This document shows, piece by piece, positions 24,185 to 31,983 of a DNA stretch of 64,000 bases (position 1 is the first letter of the stretch; every line of letters starts with the position of its first letter). Origin of the DNA: Siphonobacter aquaeclarae. GTDB taxonomy: Bacteria; Bacteroidota; Bacteroidia; Cytophagales; Spirosomataceae. The stretch is from positions 1 to 64,000 of the forward strand of contig NZ_FNGS01000009.1 of NCBI RefSeq assembly GCF_900103285.1, in the 5' to 3' direction. Made by a program: the position numbers and the translations under genes. The notes under the pieces are model-generated. The model saw nothing but the letters and a program-made list of their open reading frames with translations, made no database searches and was not told the DNA's origin.

Positions 24185-24658
24185 TTATTTGAGAAGGGCC
24201 TCTGCCTGCGCTTTGGCCGCTTTCAGATCTGCCTGGATTTTCTCGATATTTTTCTTGATTTCTTTCTGAATGGCCAGGTGCTGATCCGGTGCTACGTCCG
24301 GTGCTTTCTTATGCTCGTGGTGGTGGTGATGCTCTTCGCCTTCCTTGTGATCGTGGTGCTCATGCTCGTCTTCCACACCGGGTACAGTCACGAGGTTTTC
24401 TTCCCATTCCTTGAATTCGGCTTTCACCTGATTGACGGCCACCAGCGCCGCGGAAATAGCCGCCGTGTCTTTTGCCGTCGCTTTTTTTGTCGTCAGCGCC
24501 GACTGAAGCAGGTCCAGGTCTTTGATTTCCGGCTCCACCTGCTCCATGATTTCATGGGCTTCGTTGTGGATAACAGCGGCTTCCTTCAATTGCGGATTTT
24601 CTTTTTCCTGACAGGCAGCAAGCCCGAGAATGAGGGCGGGGAGGAGGAGTTTACGCAT
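24185..24658 (-). CDS. Predicted lipoprotein with His-rich metal-binding segment
   Basis: 157 residues. A lipoprotein signal (MRKLLLPALILGLAACQEKE, lipobox LAAC) precedes a helical region (about 25-95) and then a His/Glu/Asp-rich run around residues 97-117 (DEHEHHDHKEGEEHHHHHEH), which would bind Zn2+, Ni2+ or similar ions. A second helical segment (about 128-157) is Lys/Ala-rich. No named family is recognised. It stands on the same strand as, and downstream of, the MerT-like gene at 24829-25386; the two may form one metal-handling unit interrupted by a heptamer array, which is inference. Confidence 0.78.
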   Translation of the reverse strand: MRKLLLPALILGLAACQEKENPQLKEAAVIHNEAHEIMEQVEPEIKDLDLLQSALTTKKATAKDTAAISAALVAVNQVKAEFKEWEENLVTVPGVEDEHEHHDHKEGEEHHHHHEHKKAPDVAPDQHLAIQKEIKKNIEKIQADLKAAKAQAEALLK

Positions 24659-24690
24659 GGTGAAAAGGTAGTGTAGTCGGAATAGAACGC

Positions 24691-24823
24691 TATATGCTTT
24701 AAGCTGTATGCAATATGCGATACACTTTCGAAAGAAAAAGAAAAAAAGGCGCGACTAAACCCTCTGCCTCCGGCTTAACGCCTGTAGCTTAATGCTTACA
24801 ACCTATAGCTTAACGCTTACAGC
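24691..24823. repeat. Heptamer inverted array, family 2, locus F
   Basis: Left arm of four words TATATGC, TTTAAGC, TGTATGC, AATATGC (24691-24718). Right arm of seven words GCTTAAC, GCCTGTA, GCTTAAT, GCTTACA, ACCTATA, GCTTAAC, GCTTACA (24773-24821). The arms are unequal and pair imperfectly. The array fills the gap between the MerT-like gene and the lipoprotein gene and ends 6 bases from the MerT-like stop codon. Confidence 0.82.
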
Positions 24824-24828
24824 ATTCC

Positions 24829-25386
24829 CTACAGCTCCACTTCCTCCACGGCCACTCCCTGCTTACGCAATACATCCAGGAGCTGGTCTTTGCTGATGCG
24901 GCGGAAATCATAGCGGACAGATACCGTCCCGGCTTCTTCCGGTTTCAATTGCAGAACGCCGCTGAGGTGGGCGAGGCTTTGCTCTACTTCCCGGGGAGTT
25001 GTCCGGTCCTGAAGCGACAGGGTTACTTTGCGGGCGTTGAAAACCCGCTGTACCTGTGCAGTAGCCAGCTTCTGGTCGTTCGACATCAGCCATTGGTGGG
25101 GCATTGCCCAGGCAACGACCGAAAAGCCGACCAGTACCCAGAGCATCGCGCGCTCCCAGCGGGCGCGCCTGCTTTCTCCGGCATGCTGAAAATACAGGTG
25201 ATAAAACGACCAGCCCATCAACACCACCTGGGCAGCGATCAGGTATGCCCGGTAGTTGACCACCCACGACATGGCAGACGAAAATCCGCCCAGGCCGAGT
25301 ACCGCCGCCGCGATGGGCAGCAGGCAGCAAAACCAGTGGGCGACAACCGTCAGCAACGACGTGGAAGCATACATCAATGACTTCAT
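24829..25386 (-). CDS. MerT-like metal transport protein with degenerate heavy-metal-associated domain
   Basis: 185 residues. The N-terminal half resembles MerT: a helix with a vicinal Cys pair (VAHWFCCLLPIAAAVLGLGG, about 15-34), then two more hydrophobic helices (AYLIAAQVVLMGWSFYHLYF and AMLWVLVGFSVVAWAM). The C-terminal 65 residues have the beta-alpha-beta pattern of an HMA/MerP domain (ARKVTLSLQ...VEQSLAHLSGVLQL...VSVRYDF), but the metal-binding CxxC is absent. It may move or sense a metal cation through the inner membrane; mercury itself is not supported because no merA or MerR is nearby. A perfect TTGCAAC-N3-GTTGCAA palindrome overlaps the -7 region 6 bases upstream of the ATG. Confidence 0.75.
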   Translation of the reverse strand: MKSLMYASTSLLTVVAHWFCCLLPIAAAVLGLGGFSSAMSWVVNYRAYLIAAQVVLMGWSFYHLYFQHAGESRRARWERAMLWVLVGFSVVAWAMPHQWLMSNDQKLATAQVQRVFNARKVTLSLQDRTTPREVEQSLAHLSGVLQLKPEEAGTVSVRYDFRRISKDQLLDVLRKQGVAVEEVEL

Positions 25387-25391
25387 AGCTC

Positions 25392-25413
25392 TTGCAACTT
25401 GGTTGCAAAATTA
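25392..25413 (-). promoter_or_regulatory. Palindromic operator overlapping a -7 element
   Basis: TTGCAAC-TTG-GTTGCAA (25392-25408) is a perfect 7-3-7 inverted repeat. The minus-strand -7 element TAATTTTG (25406-25413) overlaps it by three bases. No good -33 TTG stands at 19 bases. This is the arrangement of a repressed promoter. A Fur-family zinc or other metal repressor is a likely binder given the gene behind it, but this is inference. Confidence 0.72.
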
Positions 25414-25537
25414 CACGAATATCGCGGAAGAAGTTCCCTTCTCCCGAAAAAAACCGGTAGTACATACCCTGCCGCTTCCGCAGGCTGGAAAGAAGGCGTT
25501 ACCGCCGGGCAGACTATCCCCGGAGAGAAGTATTGGC

Positions 25538-25545
25538 TATCTTTG
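25538..25545 (+). promoter_or_regulatory. -7 element for mutS
   Basis: TATCTTTG matches TAnnTTTG; no TTG at 19-base spacing. A start of transcription near 25552 would exclude the earlier possible start codon at 25533 and supports ATG 25629. Confidence 0.5.
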
Positions 25546-25628
25546 CTCTGAGCTACCCGGGCGGCTGGTCAGTATCCTGTCATTCACGACCCGTCCGACC
25601 CGCTCAGAATCCTAATTACCAATCGATT

Positions 25629-28271
25629 ATGTCTCGACCCCCGAAGGATGGCGCCGTGAAAGCGGCAAAAGCTGCGAAGGAAACCCCGTTAAATCGCCAG
25701 TACAACCAGATCAAAACCCAGTACCCCGGGGCCATTCTGCTCTTCCGGGTCGGCGATTTTTACGAAACGTTCGGGGAAGACGCCGTCCGGGCGAGCAAAA
25801 TTCTCGGTATTACCCTCACCAAGCGGAATAACGGCGGCGCCGAAGAGACGCCGCTGGCAGGCTTTCCGCACCACTCCCTCGATACGTACCTCCCCAAACT
25901 GGTACGTGCCGGTGAGCGGGTGGCTATTTGTGATCAGCTGGAAGACCCGGCAACGGCCAAGGGTATCGTCCGCCGGGGCGTTACCGAGCTCGTCACGCCG
26001 GGGGTATCGTTCAACGATAACGTACTGGACGTACGGCGGAACAACTACCTCGCGGCCGTTCATTTCCAAAAAGACAGCATCGGAATTTCTTTTCTCGATA
26101 TTTCAACGGGCGAATTCCTGACAACACAGGGCTCCGCGGCGTATGTGGAAAAGCTGCTGCAGGGATTCAGTCCTGCCGAAGTACTCTTCTGCAAGAAAAA
26201 CAAAGCGGAATTCGGTCAGCTTTTCGGCGACAAGCTGAATACGTACCAACTGGATGACTGGGCGTTTACTTCTGACTTTGCCTACCCGCTTCTGACTAGT
26301 CACTTTCATACCACCACGCTGAAAGGTTTTGGTGTGGAAAACCTCACGGAAGGAATTGTGGCGGCAGGGGTCATTCTTCATTACCTCGCCGAAACCGAGC
26401 ACCGGGAAGTAGGGCACATTACCAGCCTGGTACGGCTCGAAGAGGAAAAGTTCGTCTGGCTCGACCGCTTCACGATCCGCAACCTGGAGCTGGTCTCGTC
26501 GGCCCAGGAAGGCGGCGTGCCGCTGATTCAGGTACTCGATCAGACCCTCACGCCGATGGGCGCACGCATGCTGCGCAAGTGGATGGTATTGCCGCTGAAA
26601 GAGCTGAAACCGATCCGCGAGCGCCTCGACACGGTAGAGTTGCTGCTGAACGACCCCGAACTGGCCGACAGACTGGAAGCCCACCTGAAGCAGATCGGCG
26701 ACCTCGAACGCCTGATTTCGAAAGTCGCCGTACGCCGGATCAACCCCCGCGAAATGCTCGCGCTGAAGCGGGCGCTCTCCCACATCGCTCCGATTCAGCA
26801 ACTGCTTTCCCAGCATAGTACTGACCTGCTGAAGAAATACGCCGGGCAGCTCAATCCTTGTCCATTCCTGTTTGACAAGATCGAAGCCGAGCTTCGGGAA
26901 GACCCTCCACTGGTGACGAATCAGGGAAATATGATCCGCTCGGGCGTAGACCACGACCTGGATCAGCTCCACCAGATCGCTTATGCCGGGAAGGATTTTC
27001 TGATCAGTATCCAGAACCGGGAGATTGTGAATACGGGCATTACGTCCCTCAAAATTGCGTATAACAAGGTATTCGGGTATTACCTCGAAGTCACCAATTC
27101 CCATAAAAACCGGGTACCGCCCGAGTGGATCCGGAAGCAGACGCTCGTCAATGCCGAGCGGTACATCACGCCGGAGCTGAAGGAATACGAAGACCAGATC
27201 CTGAATGCGGAAGACAAAATTTTTGTCATCGAGCAGCGGATTTTCAACGAGCTCATCCAAACCGCGGCCGAATATGTCGGGCCGATCCAGCAAAACGCCC
27301 AGGTACTGGCCGTGCTGGATACCCTGCTGAGTTTCGCGCGGACGGCCCGGAAAAACCGGTATGTCAAACCGCAGGTGACCGAAGGCAAGGCGATCAACAT
27401 CAAAGAAGGCCGTCACCCCGTCATCGAGCAGCAGCTGCCGCTGGGCGAAACGTACGTTCCGAATGATATTTTTCTGGACGACGAAACCCACCAGATCATC
27501 ATGATTACCGGGCCCAACATGGCCGGTAAATCAGCGCTGCTGCGGCAGACCGCCCTGATTACCCTCATGGCCCAGATGGGGTGCTATGTACCCGCATCGG
27601 CGGCGGAGATCGGGCTGGTAGACAAGGTGTTTACGCGCGTCGGCGCATCGGATAACCTCAGCAAAGGGGAAAGTACGTTTATGGTGGAAATGACCGAAAC
27701 GGCGAGTATCCTCAACAACCTGAGCGACAGAAGCCTGATTCTCATGGATGAAATCGGCCGGGGCACCAGTACGTACGACGGCGTCAGCATTGCCTGGAGT
27801 ATCACCGAATACCTGCATAGCCTGCCTACGGCCCGCCCGAAAACCCTGTTTGCGACGCACTACCACGAGCTGAACCAGCTGGCAGAGGATTTTCCGCGTA
27901 TCCGGAATTTCAATGTATCGGTGAAGGAAGCCGGTAACAAGGTGATTTTCCTCCGGAAGCTGAAACCCGGCGGTTCGGAGCACAGCTTCGGTATCCACGT
28001 GGCGCAGATGGCGGGGATGCCCCGGGGTATTGTCAGTCGCGCGAATGAAATCCTGGCGCACCTCGAACAGGATCACATCCGCGAAAAGCATACCGAAAAA
28101 ATCCGCGAAGTACCCAAGCCCGCGCCGGTATACCAGATGAGCCTGTTCGGCGCCGAGAAAGACCCGCGCTTCGAGAAAATCGAAGAATTACTTTCCCGGC
28201 TGGATATCAATACCTTAACCCCGATTGAGGCGTTGCTGAAGTTGAATGAGATGAAGCGGGTGATGGAGTAG
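25629..28271 (+). CDS. mutS: DNA mismatch repair ATPase
   Basis: 880 residues from ATG 25629 (MSRPPKDGAVKAAKAA...). The mismatch-binding Phe-X-Glu motif is seen in LLFRVGDFYETFGEDA (about 38-53). Connector, core and clamp domains follow, and the ABC-type ATPase has Walker A GPNMAGKS (about 627-634), the signature STFMVEM and Walker B LILMDEIGRGTSTYDG. The C-terminus contains the helix-turn-helix dimerisation region (MPRGIVSRANEILAHLE). It recognises mispairs and starts repair with MutL. The frame is open to 25533 but the added residues are not MutS-like. Confidence 0.96.
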   Translation: MSRPPKDGAVKAAKAAKETPLNRQYNQIKTQYPGAILLFRVGDFYETFGEDAVRASKILGITLTKRNNGGAEETPLAGFPHHSLDTYLPKLVRAGERVAICDQLEDPATAKGIVRRGVTELVTPGVSFNDNVLDVRRNNYLAAVHFQKDSIGISFLDISTGEFLTTQGSAAYVEKLLQGFSPAEVLFCKKNKAEFGQLFGDKLNTYQLDDWAFTSDFAYPLLTSHFHTTTLKGFGVENLTEGIVAAGVILHYLAETEHREVGHITSLVRLEEEKFVWLDRFTIRNLELVSSAQEGGVPLIQVLDQTLTPMGARMLRKWMVLPLKELKPIRERLDTVELLLNDPELADRLEAHLKQIGDLERLISKVAVRRINPREMLALKRALSHIAPIQQLLSQHSTDLLKKYAGQLNPCPFLFDKIEAELREDPPLVTNQGNMIRSGVDHDLDQLHQIAYAGKDFLISIQNREIVNTGITSLKIAYNKVFGYYLEVTNSHKNRVPPEWIRKQTLVNAERYITPELKEYEDQILNAEDKIFVIEQRIFNELIQTAAEYVGPIQQNAQVLAVLDTLLSFARTARKNRYVKPQVTEGKAINIKEGRHPVIEQQLPLGETYVPNDIFLDDETHQIIMITGPNMAGKSALLRQTALITLMAQMGCYVPASAAEIGLVDKVFTRVGASDNLSKGESTFMVEMTETASILNNLSDRSLILMDEIGRGTSTYDGVSIAWSITEYLHSLPTARPKTLFATHYHELNQLAEDFPRIRNFNVSVKEAGNKVIFLRKLKPGGSEHSFGIHVAQMAGMPRGIVSRANEILAHLEQDHIREKHTEKIREVPKPAPVYQMSLFGAEKDPRFEKIEELLSRLDINTLTPIEALLKLNEMKRVME

Positions 28272-28298
28272 GGGCGGGGTATTGTCTGGTTTGAAAAG

Positions 28299-28370
28299 TA
28301 CGTTTGTAGTCAGCAAATTCGGCTGCGGCACGTAGCTGAGCGACATAATCCGCAGCGGGGTGCTGCGGAT
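28299..28370 (+). promoter_or_regulatory. Candidate promoter and 5'-leader hairpin for the DUF1801 gene
   Basis: TACGTTTG (28299-28306) fits the -7 consensus. In the resulting leader ATCCGCAGC (28348-28356) pairs perfectly with GCTGCGGAT (28362-28370) around a GGGGT loop, 31 bases before the start codon at 28402. No T-run follows, so it is not an ordinary terminator; it could instead be a 3' hairpin of the mutS message. Confidence 0.4.
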
Positions 28371-28401
28371 GGCATAAACCGATTGTTCTCCCGCAACGAC
28401 C

Positions 28402-28812
28402 ATGGCCAAAAACAAAACCACCGAAACCAACGCCTCCGTCGAAGATTTCCTCCAAGCCGTACCCGACGAAACCCGGCGGAGCGACGGCAGGCAGCTCCTC
28501 GCCTGGATGGAAGAACTTTCCGGCTTCCCGGCGAAGCTCTGGGGGCCGAGCATCATCGGTTTCGGCAGCTATCATTACAAGTACGCGAGCGGACACGAAG
28601 GGGATATGCCGCTGATCGGATTCTCGCCGCGAAAAGACTCACAGGTGCTGTACCTGTTTCAGGGGTTTCCGGAGTGGGAGGAGCTGCTCGCACGGTTGGG
28701 AAAGCACAAAACAAGCAAGGCCTGTTTGTATATAAAGAAACTGTCGGATATTGATATTGCTGTCCTCAAACAGCTGATTACCGAATCCCTTGCCCATAGT
28801 TCCAACGGCTGA
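28402..28812 (+). CDS. DUF1801 domain-containing protein
   Basis: 136 residues. The DUF1801/YdhG-like pattern is clear: SVEDFLQAVPDETRRSDGRQ at the N-terminus, then LWGPSIIGFGSYHYKYASG (about 46-64) and FQGFPEWEELLARLGKHKT. The fold is related to the frataxin-like iron chaperone group, but the cellular role of this branch is not known. Two bases separate its stop from the next gene, so they are probably co-transcribed. Confidence 0.85.
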   Translation: MAKNKTTETNASVEDFLQAVPDETRRSDGRQLLAWMEELSGFPAKLWGPSIIGFGSYHYKYASGHEGDMPLIGFSPRKDSQVLYLFQGFPEWEELLARLGKHKTSKACLYIKKLSDIDIAVLKQLITESLAHSSNG

Positions 28813-28814
28813 TC

Positions 28815-29864
28815 ATGTCCCTTGAAACGGCTTTTCTCCTCCTCGCCGGCGGTCAGGGTATTGTCCTGAGCGTCGGACTGATGGCTTCCTCCCTGCGCGG
28901 CAACCGGGGCGGCGTATTTCTCGGATTGGTACTCTTCGTGCTGTCGCTGGTACTGCTCAATGCCTGGGGTATGCAAAGCGGAGTGCACCGCAGCATGCCG
29001 CCTTTCTGGCTGGTGGAGTCCTTTCTGATTATTCCGGCAGCGCTCTGGTGCTTTATTCAATCGGTCACACGACCGGGTTTCCGGTTCAGGCCGGTATATG
29101 GCTGGCTTTTTGCTCCTGCGGCTATTGAGATCGTAACAGAATCAGCCTTTTATCTGCGGGGGAAGCTCACCGGGCAGGTTGTCCGGCTGCTGGACAATTC
29201 ATTCTGGCTGTTTTTCACGGAAATACTCCCGGTGCTGGCCATGGGCGGCGTCATGGTATTTTTCGGTCTGCGGGCGTGGCAGCTCCGGCAATCCGCCGGG
29301 TTATCTGCCGGTCTGGCGGCGCTGTTTGGCGTACTTTCCGGTCTCACGTTACTCTGGATCGGAGAAGTACTCCTTCAACTCCCTCTTTTTGGCTATACGG
29401 AAAGCCTGCTGATCGGCGGATTTGTGCTGTTGTGTTTCATCGCCTGTTTTCGGACGACGTTTTTCACGGCGCCTGTTGTTTCCCCCGAAAAGAAAGAACG
29501 TACTGCTGACGATGACAAGGAATGGCAGCGCCTGAACCACCTTTTTGAAGCAGGGCAGGCACATACCGTCGCGCGGATTACGGTGGAATCTGTCGCTGCT
29601 GAACTGGGTCTTCCCCCGCGCTATGTATCGGCGCTCGTCAACCACTACCACGGCGCCAACTTCAGCCATTTCGTCAATAGCTACCGCGTGAAGACAGTCG
29701 TCGAACGCATGCGTGACCCGAAAGAACGGCACAAAACCCTCCTCGGTATCGCGCTCGAAAGCGGGTTCAGCTCGAAATCGTCCTTCAACGACAGCTTCAA
29801 GCAACACACCGGCGAGACGCCCTCTCAATACTTTCGCCGCGTACAGACAGGCCCGGAATCGTAG
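28815..29864 (+). CDS. Membrane-anchored AraC-family helix-turn-helix regulator
   Basis: 349 residues. Seven or so hydrophobic helices occupy residues 1-215 (for example LLLAGGQGIVLSVGLMASS and FLGLVLFVLSLVLLNAWG). The C-terminal 110 residues form an AraC-type DNA-binding domain with ITVESVAAELGLPPRYVSAL and TLLGIALESGFSSKSSFNDS followed by the signature FKQHTGETPSQYFRR. Such proteins are thought to couple a membrane signal directly to transcription; the signal and targets are unknown. The final three codons and the stop lie within the tandem hairpin at 29853-29892. Confidence 0.88.
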   Translation: MSLETAFLLLAGGQGIVLSVGLMASSLRGNRGGVFLGLVLFVLSLVLLNAWGMQSGVHRSMPPFWLVESFLIIPAALWCFIQSVTRPGFRFRPVYGWLFAPAAIEIVTESAFYLRGKLTGQVVRLLDNSFWLFFTEILPVLAMGGVMVFFGLRAWQLRQSAGLSAGLAALFGVLSGLTLLWIGEVLLQLPLFGYTESLLIGGFVLLCFIACFRTTFFTAPVVSPEKKERTADDDKEWQRLNHLFEAGQAHTVARITVESVAAELGLPPRYVSALVNHYHGANFSHFVNSYRVKTVVERMRDPKERHKTLLGIALESGFSSKSSFNDSFKQHTGETPSQYFRRVQTGPES

Positions 29865-29892
29865 TTCCGGAGGTCCGGAATCGTGATTCCGG
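29853..29892. repeat. Tandem pair of CCGGAA hairpins
   Basis: Two 18-nt hairpins, CCGGAA-TCGTAG-TTCCGG (29853-29870) and CCGGAATC-GT-GATTCCGG (29875-29892), are separated by AGGT, giving a 22-nt repeat period. The first includes the stop codon of the AraC-type gene. Confidence 0.85.
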
Positions 29893-29935
29893 TCGACAGA
29901 CGCCCGCTGCTTTCCGTGTTTTGCTTCAAAAAAAC

Positions 29936-31009
29936 GTGAAAACAGCGATCCTCTTTCTTCTTCTTTTCTTTGGAAAAGCCATTACGTCTCGGGGCGAAGA
30001 ACTACCCGTCCGCTTCGAAAAAAATGTGGAAGTACTCGGCCTGGCCTATCTCATCGGCTTTCACGGGCCGGAGCTGGAAGCCGACCCGGCAAAGAAGGGG
30101 CAGTACCCCATTGCCTGGCGACACTACACCGAGTTCCGGCAGTACGCCGGGAGTCCCAACCTGCAGAAAAGCCTCGGCGTTGCCGATCACCTCTGGCTGG
30201 ATTACCTCATCGCGCTGCTGGTGCAGGTGGACGAGTTTCCCAATGCCCGGTTGCCGGAAACCATTTCCGAGTCGGCCTATCTCCGTTTCTCACAGAAAAA
30301 AGACAAAACCGAAGCAAAGGTATTGGCTCAGCAGTTTCTGGATGGACTGAATGCCTTTTACCGGGAAGCCGATTTTGATAATTACTGGAAAAGAGAAGCG
30401 CCTCTCTATGCCGAAACAGCGAAAGAAGTAAAAGCCCGCTTTCCTCAGGAGCCGATCGTTACTGCTATTGAACAGTTTTACCGGTCGAAAAAAGACAGCT
30501 ATACACTTGTGCCGAGCCTGACCCTTCCGGCTGGTATGGGCTTCGGCATCTGGCAGCAAAAGGAGGGGAAGAACCACATACTCAACGTCTTCGGGCCGGT
30601 CAGTAATCAGGAGGGAGGAAGTAACGGCTTCGCGGACGTACAGCGACTGCGCGACCTGACCATTCACGAATTCAGCCACCCGTTTGCCAATCCCGAAATC
30701 GACAAACAACAATCGGAAGCAATACAGGCAACGGAAAAGCGCTACGAACCCATTCGTGAATCCATGACAAACCAGGGCTATCCAACCTGGAAAATATGTC
30801 TGTACGAACATTTCGTCCGCGCAGGAGAGGTAGTCATCGCCCGGAATGCCGGAAGGGAAGAAGACGCCCGGCGGCTATTGGATTACAATACCAACGAGCG
30901 GAAGTTTATCTATCTCCCCGAAATCGTTGATCAGCTGACCCGCTACTCACGCACGCCTTCCCTGAACTATACGGAAGCAGTGAGGCGAGTACTGGATGGG
31001 TGGAGGTAG
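29936..31009 (+). CDS. DUF4932 family exported protein with HExxH motif
   Basis: 357 residues if started at GTG 29936 (MKTAILFLLLFFGKAITSRGEE, a signal peptide). A TTG at 29921 in frame is an alternative and no ATG is available. The central part has TIHEFSHPFANPEID around residues 242-256, a perfect HExxH zinc-protease motif (H244, H248). A later EHFVRAGEVVIARN segment could supply the third ligand. DUF4932 proteins are uncharacterised, and a metallopeptidase role is inferred. The gene stands between the tandem hairpin at 29853 and the heptamer array at 31007, whose first word contains its stop codon. Confidence 0.78.
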   Translation: MKTAILFLLLFFGKAITSRGEELPVRFEKNVEVLGLAYLIGFHGPELEADPAKKGQYPIAWRHYTEFRQYAGSPNLQKSLGVADHLWLDYLIALLVQVDEFPNARLPETISESAYLRFSQKKDKTEAKVLAQQFLDGLNAFYREADFDNYWKREAPLYAETAKEVKARFPQEPIVTAIEQFYRSKKDSYTLVPSLTLPAGMGFGIWQQKEGKNHILNVFGPVSNQEGGSNGFADVQRLRDLTIHEFSHPFANPEIDKQQSEAIQATEKRYEPIRESMTNQGYPTWKICLYEHFVRAGEVVIARNAGREEDARRLLDYNTNERKFIYLPEIVDQLTRYSRTPSLNYTEAVRRVLDGWR

Positions 31010-31064
31010 GCAGAGGGCATGGGGCATGGGGCAGAGCTTCTCACCCCATGCCCTCTGCCCCTTG
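31007..31064. repeat. Heptamer inverted array, family 1, locus C
   Basis: Left arm TAGGCAG, AGGGCAT, GGGGCAT, GGGGCAG (31007-31034); right arm CCCCATG, CCCTCTG, CCCCTTG (31044-31064). Sixteen bases (31009-31024) pair perfectly with 31044-31059. It spans the whole gap between the convergent DUF4932 and glycerophosphodiesterase genes; the first word contains the DUF4932 stop codon and the last base before the other stop is part of the right arm. Confidence 0.88.
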
Positions 31065-31919
31065 CTATTTCTTCAGCACCTCCGCCATTTCCAGCGGCCG
31101 GTCCGTCGACATAATGTCTGCCCCGTTTTTCACAAAATCGAGGTATACCTTATCGCCGCGGGCCTGCGCCATTTTATCGAGGTTACCCAGGGTTCCGAGA
31201 ATACACGGGATACCTTTTTTGTGAAGGAAGGCATAGTGTTCAACAGACGGCTCGCGGGTGCCGACAAACGCCACCATGCGGTTGTCCGGAATACCCAGTT
31301 CGTGGTGGCGGTTGTACTCGGCCTCGTTCCGGATGGTCACGGAGATCATCAGGTTCGGGTCCAGGCGATGGACTTTGGCGGCATCCTGCGCGTTGTAGGT
31401 AATCACGACGGAGATATCCTCGGTATGCGTCTTGTGAATGAGATCAACTATCTTCTCAAATGGAACATTCCGCTTGATATCGAGCGTGTAAATGACTTTT
31501 CCCTTTCCCCAGTTTAGTACCTTCTCCAGCGTTGGCATGCGGTACTTCGTGACAGTACCGGCGTTGTCTTTCAGGAAAAGCTGCTGGGTATAGGCATAGC
31601 TGACTTCGTTGAGCTTGCCGGTGCCGGTGGTCGTCCGGTTCAGGACGTCGTCGTGGAGCATGACAAGTACGCTGTCTTTCGTCAATCCGATGTCACACTC
31701 GATGACCATAGCGGCTTTCCGGGCCAGGTAGGAGAACGATTCGATGCAGTTTTCGGGATAACCGGCATAGTCTCCGCCGCCGCGGTGCGCGCTGATAAAG
31801 GTTTTTCCGCCGGGTTTGAGGTAGGATTCCAGCCCGTTTTTCGGGACCGAAAGGTATGTTTTGGGTGCGCAGCCTGCGAGCAACAGCAGACCGGCGAGCA
31901 GTAATCGGTTCATAGCCAT
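31065..31919 (-). CDS. Glycerophosphodiester phosphodiesterase (lipoprotein)
   Basis: 284 residues (or 282 if started at the third codon, MNRLLLAG). The lipoprotein signal has lipobox LLAGC. The GDPD catalytic pattern is complete: SAHRGGGDYAGYPENCIESF (about 42-61) with the first catalytic His and the Glu, then ECDIGLTKDSVLVMLHDD (about 74-91) with the acidic metal ligands and second His, and RTTTGTG. It hydrolyses glycerophosphodiesters to glycerol-3-phosphate and alcohol, here anchored to a membrane in the periplasm or at the surface. Confidence 0.92.
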   Translation of the reverse strand: MAMNRLLLAGLLLLAGCAPKTYLSVPKNGLESYLKPGGKTFISAHRGGGDYAGYPENCIESFSYLARKAAMVIECDIGLTKDSVLVMLHDDVLNRTTTGTGKLNEVSYAYTQQLFLKDNAGTVTKYRMPTLEKVLNWGKGKVIYTLDIKRNVPFEKIVDLIHKTHTEDISVVITYNAQDAAKVHRLDPNLMISVTIRNEAEYNRHHELGIPDNRMVAFVGTREPSVEHYAFLHKKGIPCILGTLGNLDKMAQARGDKVYLDFVKNGADIMSTDRPLEMAEVLKK

Positions 31920-31929
31920 GATGAAAAAG

Positions 31930-31967
31930 GAAAATCCCCGGCGCAGCGGGAGCTACGGCGGGGATTT
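31930..31967 (-). terminator. Probable terminator after sucB
   Basis: AAATCCCCG (31932-31940) pairs with CGGGGATTT (31959-31967), loop of 18 bases. On the minus strand it is followed by a broken T-rich run (TTTTCCTTTTTC). Fits the end of sucB at 31984. Confidence 0.6.
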
Positions 31968-31983
31968 ATCGTGAATGAAAATC

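Noticed and set aside
24278-24676. Hydrophobic 132-codon plus-strand frame that looks like a membrane protein
   Set aside because: It is the reverse of the His/Glu/Lys-rich lipoprotein gene; hydrophobicity arises from reading those codons backwards.
22149-24823. CRISPR array as an explanation of the short repeats
   Set aside because: The repeats are 7 nt, contiguous, and in two opposite arms; there are no spacers and no cas genes.
26103-27491. 462-codon minus-strand open frame inside mutS
   Set aside because: Antisense shadow of the MutS core; composition unlike the neighbouring proteins.
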